From assembly GCA_020543525.1 (NCBI GenBank), contig JAHYIO010000039.1:124001-188000 (forward strand): 64,000 bases of DNA, in the 5' to 3' direction. A program made the translations under genes and the position numbers. Origin of the DNA: Coriolopsis trogii (lineage: Eukaryota; Basidiomycota; Agaricomycetes; Polyporales; Polyporaceae). Below are positions 57,586 through 64,000 of the stretch, one piece after another. Below the pieces are notes generated by a model. The model was not told the DNA's origin, searched no databases, and worked only from the letters and a program-made list of their open reading frames with translations. The first letter of the stretch is position 1. Each line of letters starts with the position of its first letter.

Positions 57586-58151
57586 CGTGCCTGCGGGAAT
57601 ACATCACACAAGAGTACAAGCTCGAGTAGTAGTACTGGTGCAGGTCCGGCCATCGACCGCGGTCACCAACGTAGCGTCATAGGGCTACTCAATTCTGTCT
57701 GCTCGCTCAGATTCCTGCTCATCAGCTCGAAGACTCTCGAGCTAGCCGAGACTTGCCGCTGATGCCGTGTGAAATTCAGAGGTCCCGCTAAGGAGGAGCC
57801 TCTCCCTCCTCCCTTTCGTGTTCAATAATTATCGTCCCTGTACTGGTGTAAGGAAGACAAGACAGCAAGATATACCAACTATGTATAGAGACCGATGAAG
57901 AGGGTTAGCAAAAGAGAGAAAGAGTAGGTGTAAGTTGGCAGGCTGGAAGGTAGTCTGACCATAACGAGAATAAGCGGACCCGCATCAGCGGCAAGCCTCG
58001 GCAAGCTCGAGAGTTTTCGAGCTGATGAGCAGGAATCTGAGCGAGCAGACAGAATTGAGTAGCCCTCATGGCGATCAGAAGGTATCTGCTCCCCGCAAAA
58101 TTGAGGTATTAGATGCCTGTACGTGTACTTTCAATCATCTCTCGCATGATG
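57586..58151 (+). pseudogene. Duplicated AP-1 mu gene fragment, split by a MITE
   Basis: 57586-57680 and 58067-58151 match in order the AP-1 mu gene between about 46530 and 46341 (opposite strand): ATACATCACACAAGAG, GTGCAGGTCCGGCC, CGCGGTCACCAACG, then CATGGCGATCAGAAGGTAT and GTACGTGTAC. The copy includes intron sequence (GTACGTGTAC... and CTCGCATGATG), so it arose by DNA duplication, not by retroposition. It has small indels and an inserted TAGTAGTACTG that adds stops. Not functional. Confidence 0.8.
57681..58066. mobile_element. 386-bp MITE with 85-bp inverted repeats
   Basis: Arms 57681-57765 and 57982-58066 are inverted repeats beginning AGGGCTACTCAATTCTGTCT and nearly identical throughout. 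The element sits precisely at GTCAT|GGCG of the AP-1 mu fragment; CAT appears on both sides (57678-57680 and 58067-58069), a 3-bp target duplication, suggesting a PIF/Harbinger- or CACTA-like transposase. The parental AP-1 mu gene has CAT once at the empty site (about 46438-46441). The 216-bp core has no coding capacity. Confidence 0.85.
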
Positions 58152-58215
58152 TCTAGTCTCACCGGCTGAGCCTCACTGAGCCTTCTGGGCCGGTGCGTCC
58201 TGACACCCACAGCCA

Positions 58216-58387
58216 TCTCTTATACACGCGTTCAACATGACAGCTGGGCGCAATTTCGACACATAGTATTCAATTGACGGTGCCACAGGCAACACAGCCT
58301 GAGGGAGTCTATCTACTCATTCCCTCCCACGACGACCTCTGTGCCATATATTGTGCGCCGAAGCTCTTGCGTTGCCCCAGTCTCTAC
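58216..58387 (+). promoter_or_regulatory. HET-gene upstream region, copy 2 of the dispersed repeat
   Basis: About 170 bp matching 43340-43172 on the other strand (TGCCACAGGCAACACAGCCT and later TTGCGTTGCCCCAGTCTCT). It holds CCATATATTGTG (58347-58358), a plausible TATA element 150 bp before the HET start codon, followed by a pyrimidine-rich stretch. Probably core promoter sequence; the alternative is a short repeat captured by both loci. Confidence 0.5.
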
Positions 58388-58507
58388 CACTCACCTCAGC
58401 ATATCCACACTATCGAAGGCGTCATTGTGGTGATTTGAGAACTTGTAAGTCCTGTATTCCTCCTTTGGTGGTGCTGGATGTTACTACATACTCATGATTG
58501 ACAGAAC

Positions 58508-60067
58508 ATGCGACTGCTTAACGCTCGAACAGGAGAATTCTGCTGGGGCCACGACCCTACCAAGATCAAGTATGCAACCTTCTCCCATGTCTCCTCCAAC
58601 CTCGGAGAAGAATCGTACCAAGACCTCCTTGATATACAAGCCGCTGTACGCAAGGAACGTCAGGCATCGGGATCCAACACACGGGACGTTCCCGTGGACG
58701 CTGTCCTCCGGCGAGCATCCCCTAAAGTCCGCGAAGCGTGCAAGCGCGCGCAGGCCGATGACATCGAGTTCGTATGGATTGACTTCTGCTGCATCGACAA
58801 GACGAGCAGTGCGGAGCTTTCTGACGCGATCAACTCAGGCATCGCGTGGTCAGCACATGCGACGATGTGCTACGTGTTCCTCGACGATGTCGATGCCAGC
58901 GAGAACGCGCGCGACCCGCAGTCAAGGTTCCGCAGTAGCGGCTGGCATAATAGGATGTGGACGCTTGTGGAACTCATCGCACCCAAAAACCTCACGTTCC
59001 TTGACGCCGAATGGCGCCCTATCGGCACGAAGGAGGAACTCGCGGACGTTCTCGAGGAGATCACAGGAGTCGATAGCGCCGTACTCACCCACCGCATCTC
59101 TCTCAGTTCTGTCTCTGTCGCACGTCGTATGTCCTGGGCTTCCAAGCGTGTCACTACCCGCAAAGAAGACGAAGCATACGCGCTCATGGGACTGTTCGGA
59201 GTCAATATGCCAGTGATGTACGGCGAGGGCGAGGGAGCTTTCGTCCGGCTCCAGGAGGAGATCCTGAAGGCCATCCCTGATCAGAGCATCTTCGTCTGGG
59301 ACGCGCGCCAGTGCGCACTCGAGGCCGCCGCCCTCGAGGAAGTCAAGCGCATGCTGCTTGCCCCTTGTCCCGCTGCCTTTGCGCATTCTGCTGGTGTCAA
59401 AGCCGTCAACGTGCCTCTTCATCCGAACGCTGTGCCGGATCTACGACCCACCTACCAGTCCACACCGCACGGCATGCACGCGCTCTTCCACCTCGTCTCA
59501 GTTGGGCCCTTCGTGCGACTCGCGCCTCTCGCGTGCGAGGACGAAAATGGCCGACGGCTAGCACTCGTCCTCAGTCGAGTGTCCGATGGAGAAATATACG
59601 TAGTTGGCGCAATGGGATGGGAGCGCATCGCTGCCAGATTTCGATCCATGCTCAGCCGCGTCCCATGGGACACTACCAGTTCAGAGACCGGGGGGACGGG
59701 ACGCGGAGATGAGTATACGCGGATCGTTCGTCTTCTCCCGCCTTACCCAAGGACAGGCCCCCTCACCGGCATCTACGTGAACCGTCGTTCTACGGTTGTC
59801 TCATCCATTCCTACGGTTGTTTCTTCACGGGACTCCGAGACGGACGCGCTGCTGCGTCTCGGCGCATATGCGCATTCACGCAATAGGTCATGGAATTCGC
59901 AGGGATGGATACGGACGTGCCTCTCAACCGTGACAGACATACTGTTCGTCATCTGCGCATTGTGCCTCATGCTGTTCCTCGTCGGCCTTGTCGTGCCGAT
60001 GTCCCGCGCAGCTGACACCATCCTTCTTGTCTGTTGGTACTTTCCAGGTGGAGCTTGGTCAGTATAG
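58508..60067 (+). CDS. HET-domain protein with C-terminal membrane segment
   Basis: Single exon, 519 aa. It opens with the classic HET start MRLLNARTGEFCWG, then YATFSHVSSNLGEESYQDLL, ADDIEFVWIDFCCIDKTSSA, HATMCYVFLDDV, RMWTLVELIAPKNLTFLD and WASKRVTTRKEDEAYALMGL with FGVNMPVMYGEGEGAFVRLQ. All HET-domain landmarks are present. HET domains are TIR-like inducers of fungal allorecognition and programmed cell death. No NACHT/NB-ARC or repeat domain follows; instead the end has a long hydrophobic stretch (DILFVICALCLMLFLVGLVV), suggesting membrane association. No intron is needed, although an ATG at 58494 in another frame precedes it. Confidence 0.9.
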   Translation: MRLLNARTGEFCWGHDPTKIKYATFSHVSSNLGEESYQDLLDIQAAVRKERQASGSNTRDVPVDAVLRRASPKVREACKRAQADDIEFVWIDFCCIDKTSSAELSDAINSGIAWSAHATMCYVFLDDVDASENARDPQSRFRSSGWHNRMWTLVELIAPKNLTFLDAEWRPIGTKEELADVLEEITGVDSAVLTHRISLSSVSVARRMSWASKRVTTRKEDEAYALMGLFGVNMPVMYGEGEGAFVRLQEEILKAIPDQSIFVWDARQCALEAAALEEVKRMLLAPCPAAFAHSAGVKAVNVPLHPNAVPDLRPTYQSTPHGMHALFHLVSVGPFVRLAPLACEDENGRRLALVLSRVSDGEIYVVGAMGWERIAARFRSMLSRVPWDTTSSETGGTGRGDEYTRIVRLLPPYPRTGPLTGIYVNRRSTVVSSIPTVVSSRDSETDALLRLGAYAHSRNRSWNSQGWIRTCLSTVTDILFVICALCLMLFLVGLVVPMSRAADTILLVCWYFPGGAWSV

Positions 60068-60360
60068 CCTCTATCCTTTCACGATCTGCTCTGCAGGCTG
60101 ATCAACACAATCATGGTACGGACCTGGAAGGGAGGCCAGAATCGTTTAGCAATCGCGCGTCAGGAGTGTCAGGGGTCCCAACGATGATTCGTTTGGTCTC
60201 CCGGGCCTGTAAATTCACCACGAGCTCCTGTTCACCTCCACCGTCTCATTCTGCTCTTTCTGCCCCACATTATACTATGCACAAATTCATCGTCTTAGAG
60301 CACAATGCGTGCAGGCTCCATGTCTTTAAAGCTCGCACGTCCGCGGAGTTCGCCAGTCTC

Positions 60361-61053
60361 TCAGTCAACGTCCATCCTATCCTCATCTTCAGCCTCTAAC
60401 GCACCCATTCCAGGCAGAGGAACCTCGCGCACCGACTGCGCTACGGCGTCTTCCAACCACCACTCGCGTTTAACCTGACTCGGCCGAGTTACAACGCCCT
60501 TTTCGGCGCGAAGGAGGTCAATCAGCCACGATGCCTGCCCCCGTGTCAAGTAAGGCTTGTACTGGTTCAGCGCAGCCTGCGGGACCCCCAACTCCAGAGC
60601 AAGTGAGTTCAGCCAGTCCTCCTGGTGTGCCGTCATTCGCTGGTGACAATACGCCCACGTCAATGGATGGCTGGGGGTCTCAACCTGCAACGCGCCCCCA
60701 CGTAGTGTCAGCGCGTCGCACAGTGAAGGAAGGACATAAGGTGAGTGCTCACCGGCCCCCTACGCCCCAGTGAATCCAAGAAGTCTTGCGTGATCTGCTC
60801 CCCCATCTCGTATTTGGTGAGGAGGGTGCTGGCCTCCGCCTTCGTTACTTGGAGTCCTTGCTGCGCCTTCTGCTCCAAGTAGGCCGGAGCTTTTGGCTCT
60901 ATGGAGCAAAGGTACTTGAGCTGGCGGTCTGTCATCGGTTCTGCCAGGAGAAGTCCATTGTATGAGCCAGTATGCGAATTCGGATGGAAACGCATGGCAC
61001 ATACCACCACCAGTCGCCCACATTTCAGGTCCGTAGTCTCTCCACCATGACAT
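60361..61053 (-). CDS. Two-repeat TKAEAS/TRGQAS-motif protein, copy X
   Basis: Three exons: 61053-61005, 60940-60753, 60684-60361 (186 aa), with intron positions and phases identical to copy Y. After MSWWRDYGPEMWATG, repeat 1 reads PMTDRQLKYLCSIEP then GLQVTKAEASTLLTKYE. Repeat 2 reads RMTAHQEDWLNSLALELGV then YLTRGQASWLIDLLRAEKGV. The tail is acidic after VREVPLPGMGAL. Each repeat has the form MT..Q...L...(20-25)..T(K/R)(A/G)(E/Q)AS..L, like the short helical DUF3072-type module seen in phage and bacterial proteins; this resemblance is from memory of the motif and needs a profile search. Function unknown. Convergent with the HET gene. Confidence 0.75.
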
Positions 61054-61929
61054 GTCGTCGACTCGAGGTGGCGAAGGCAGAGTGCACTCAATCGCAAACG
61101 GTTGAGCGGGCCCTGCTCACTGAGCGCAATGAGAAGGAGGGGAGTTTGTACGCACACGAGGCAGGATCGATGGCCAGTGGTCAGATTGTATTGAGTTTTG
61201 AGTGCTTTGCCATTGGCACAGCGAACATGAGAAGTACCGCTCACGACTGCATGACTGAACTTTGCTTGACGGAGTTAGGCACGAGCGGGGAGGTGCTCAC
61301 ATTGCACTCGTAAACGTTAGTCCCAGGGACGGACAGGGACCACGAGCTGCTCAAATCATGATCATACTAGTAGCCCGTCAAGCAGAAGGCGCCGTCTTTG
61401 TCAATCACGTATATATGCGCTGCTCAACAGCCACCACACGTCACCGGCATGACACCTGTGGGTATCAGTCGATTCAGTGGCAACTTGAAAGGCGATGGCT
61501 GTTGTAAGGATGGTCAAAGCAGACACAGTACTAACATATGCATACGGCTGACATGGACAGAGTTTGAAGGTGAACCTATGTGCAATAGGCAGGAATATGG
61601 GATGATACACGCTAACGCAGGTGCAACGATGGCGCCGCGAGCAAGGCATCATTTAATGCCAACGTGCTCGATGTTATTGAGTGACGATGGGCGCGTTCGG
61701 GCCAGCTATTGCACGGGGGGTCATGAAACAGTAGCACGTAGTGTTACTCGAGCCGCGATCGAGCGAAGACACGCGTTCTCTTCCTTTCGCTGGTGTCAAC
61801 TGGAGTCGCATATCCCATTCCGTTTGTGTCTCGCGCTGCTTCCGTGCGAGTACGAGTGATAATCTACAGACTGAGACATCGGACGAGACAATTGGTTTGA
61901 CGGTTCCAGGATGTGACCTTGATATCGTA

Positions 61930-62768
61930 TCAACGACGAGAGCGTAACAGTGATAGCACCCATCGGCCCGGGCCCCGTCGGCGCGGTCCGCCGGAAGCCG
62001 CGCTAAAATCTGCAGGGTCATTACGGTCACGGTGCTGCTGAGCTCTTGCGTCTCGACCCCACGCTCCTTCGTCCACTACCGCACCCATTCCAGGCAGCGG
62101 TACCTCACGCATAGAATCTGCCACCGCATTTCTCAACCACCCCTCGCCCCGTACTCGATTTGGCATAGGTGCCACACCCGTTTCCGCGCGAAGGAGGCCG
62201 ATCAGCCAGGATGCCTGTCCTTGCGTCAGGTTCGGCGTGAACTTGTCCAGCGCAGCTGACGCGATACCCAAGTCCATGACCAGCCCACGCAGCATCTCTG
62301 CCTGTTGAGTTGTCATCGGGCGATGGCAGTGCGCCCACGTTAATGGATGCCGAGGAGTTCCAACCTGATATACCCCATTCCGGAGAATGAGCGGGTTGAA
62401 CGAAGGGGCTGGAAGAGACGAACATGTCTGAATGGTGAGAGATTATGAAGTGAGTACTCACCTGCCCACGTCCACTACGTCCCAGCGAGTAGAGGAAATC
62501 CTGGGTGATTGGCTCCCCCGTCTTGTACTTGGTGAGGAGGACGCTCGCCTCCGCTTTCGTTACTTGCAGTCCTTCTTGGGCCTTCTGCAACAAGAAGGCC
62601 TGCATATTTGGCTCTATGGAGCAGAGGTAGTTGAGCTGGCGCTCAGTCATCGGCTCTACCAGCGAAGTTGCATGGCATGAGCGGACGAAGAAATCAGAGA
62701 GGCAACTACAACATCATACCGCTCGCAGTTGCCCATTGGTCAGGCCTACGGTCTGTCCACTGTGACAT
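61930..62768 (-). CDS. Two-repeat TKAEAS/TQGQAS-motif protein, copy Y
   Basis: Three exons: 62768-62720, 62655-62462, 62364-61930 (225 aa). MSQWTDRRPDQWATASE, then repeat 1 PMTERQLNYLCSIEPNMQAF and GLQVTKAEASVLLTKYKTGE, then repeat 2 PMTTQQAEMLRGLVMDLGI and NLTQGQASWLIGLLRAETGV, then MREVPLPGMGAV. The last 45 residues differ from copy X and are Arg/Gly-rich. Start codons of X and Y are 1,715 bp apart, and upstream sequences also match (for example GACACCTGTGGG at 61459-61470 and 63149-63160), so the repeat unit includes the promoter. No catalytic motif. Confidence 0.75.
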
Positions 62769-63160
62769 GTCGGATTGCAAACTAGGAATCAAGTTCCCTC
62801 AAGAGCGATAGGATGAGCGGAATGGACACAGTGAAGAGGAAGTGTTGGATCATGCACTTCGAGGCGGATTGAGAGTAGCGGAAGGTGCGTCGCCCATTAA
62901 TACCCTATCTGAGTCGAGTCCCTTACATCGCTAACGCTCCTGTGAACATGAGATGTGCCGCACTGCCCAATACTACGTGACTTAACTTTGCTTGACCGTA
63001 TCATGTTCGAGAGGCGATGTGCTCACATCACGTTCGTAAACGTCATGTCACAGGGATTGCGACCCCTTCATTTCATGCCGTCAAGCATGCAGCGCGTTTG
63101 TTTACGACCACTGATGCGCTTTACATCAGCCACCACAATTCCGACGGCTTGACACCTGTG

Positions 63161-64000
63161 GGCACCCCTGGGTCAAGTGTTAGCAGCACCCTGTTGGTGA
63201 GCTTCGTTGCTGCCTTGCGTCTTCAGTCAATGCTCATACTCCATACTCGTCGGTAGTTAGGATGGTGCATTGCAGGGATAACCACCTGCCGTCTCGGACG
63301 CTTCGGCGTCGCGAGTCAGGCATTAGAACGTAGGTTCATTCACCGATGCTAATAGCCTGCCTGCTATTGGATGCGTATAATTTCACGGCTGTTGCTTGCC
63401 TCGAGATGAGGCTCGCGTCGACAACCTCAGCATTCGCTCGACCTTTGCTGTGCGAAGCGCCATTCGCGTCGTTCGTACGCTATCGACCATCCTCACCATC
63501 ACCCGTTGTTGCAGACGGCTACCCACTCCACTCACCTGTTGCCTACGGACCGAGCCTGTCATACTCACTAATGCCTGCGCACGAGCTCCTCCAGGTCATC
63601 CGACTCATCAAGCAGGCAAGACTCCGCTATCGTCCCCCTAGTCAGTTTTCGAAGGCCGACTCTGATAGACCTCGTCTCCGCGGTCGCATGCCCCGCTGAC
63701 GCATTGACACGTCTATTTCACGATCGCGAAGCCCTCGCGACACGCCTGTCACGCCGAGAGATACATCTGTGGACCTTGCGCGGCGGGTAACTTGCCTTCT
63801 CCATCAACCCTCCACATCCCCGACCTTATCCCGGACTTGACATCGGAGACCGAGTCGTGGTAGCCTGTTCTGCAGGGCTACTGAGCTCGCGGGCACAGGC
63901 ACATGCTAGTACGCCTTCCTCCCACTTGCGTGCGGGGAACATATATCTACCTTACTCACTACTCGTGGTTTAGCTCAGGGTTTGGCGTCCGGGCAAGCTC
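63161..64000. other. Window end, unassigned
   Basis: A + strand frame from 63346 to 63699 contains a protein-like end (MPAHELLQVIRLIKQARLRY) but no domain or splice partner is evident within the window. It may be the start of a gene continuing beyond 64000 or chance. Confidence 0.25.

Overview
The window looks like nuclear DNA of a filamentous basidiomycete, probably a wood-decay agaricomycete. Most genes are split by many 45-70 nt GT-AG introns with CTNAC-like branch points. Gene families include an AA9 lytic polysaccharide monooxygenase, a HET-domain protein, an ABCC transporter, F-box proteins and an intron-bearing nuclear tRNA. Genes lie on both strands without operons. Gene models were spliced by hand, so terminal exons and small exons carry the most doubt.

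Layout. 0-6 kb: the 5' part of an F-box-like gene, then about 3.6 kb of pyrimidine-rich sequence with no convincing gene. 6-12 kb: an AA9 LPMO and a tandem array of three paralogues that join a DEDD-type 3'-5' exonuclease fold to a C-terminal C2C2 zinc-ribbon-like segment; only the 10.6-11.7 kb copy keeps the catalytic acidic residues. 12-19 kb: a J-domain protein divergent from a single-pass membrane protein, a 902-bp inverted-repeat element, and a Spo7-like gene starting 112 bp from that element. 19-30 kb: a small secreted Cys-rich protein, a GMC-oxidoreductase relic, a LysM protein, a MOV10/SDE3-type RNA-helicase pseudogene carrying a retroposed insertion with a 14-bp target duplication, and an enoyl-CoA hydratase. 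30-40 kb: a hotdog thioesterase, another pyrimidine-rich spacer, and a full-length intron-rich ABCC transporter. 41-45 kb: a decayed member of a two-repeat protein family plus two unrecognised genes. 45-49 kb: AP-1 mu and a PQ-loop protein sharing a 239-bp divergent promoter. 51-57 kb: a disordered Ser/Pro-rich protein, a class-I aminotransferase and an F-box protein. 57-63 kb: tRNA-Arg(UCG) with a 29-nt intron, a duplicated AP-1 mu fragment split by a 386-bp MITE, a HET-domain gene, and two tandem genes of a family with paired TKAEAS / T(R/Q)GQAS motifs.

Most intact genes are housekeeping: clathrin adaptor, Nem1-Spo7 lipid phosphatase regulator, mitochondrial beta-oxidation, vacuolar or plasma-membrane export, amino-acid transamination. 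The least described material is the three-copy exonuclease-ribbon array and the two-repeat TKAEAS/GQAS family. Two copies of that family sit beside the HET gene, and a decayed third copy at 42 kb lies next to a sequence that also forms the HET gene's upstream region.
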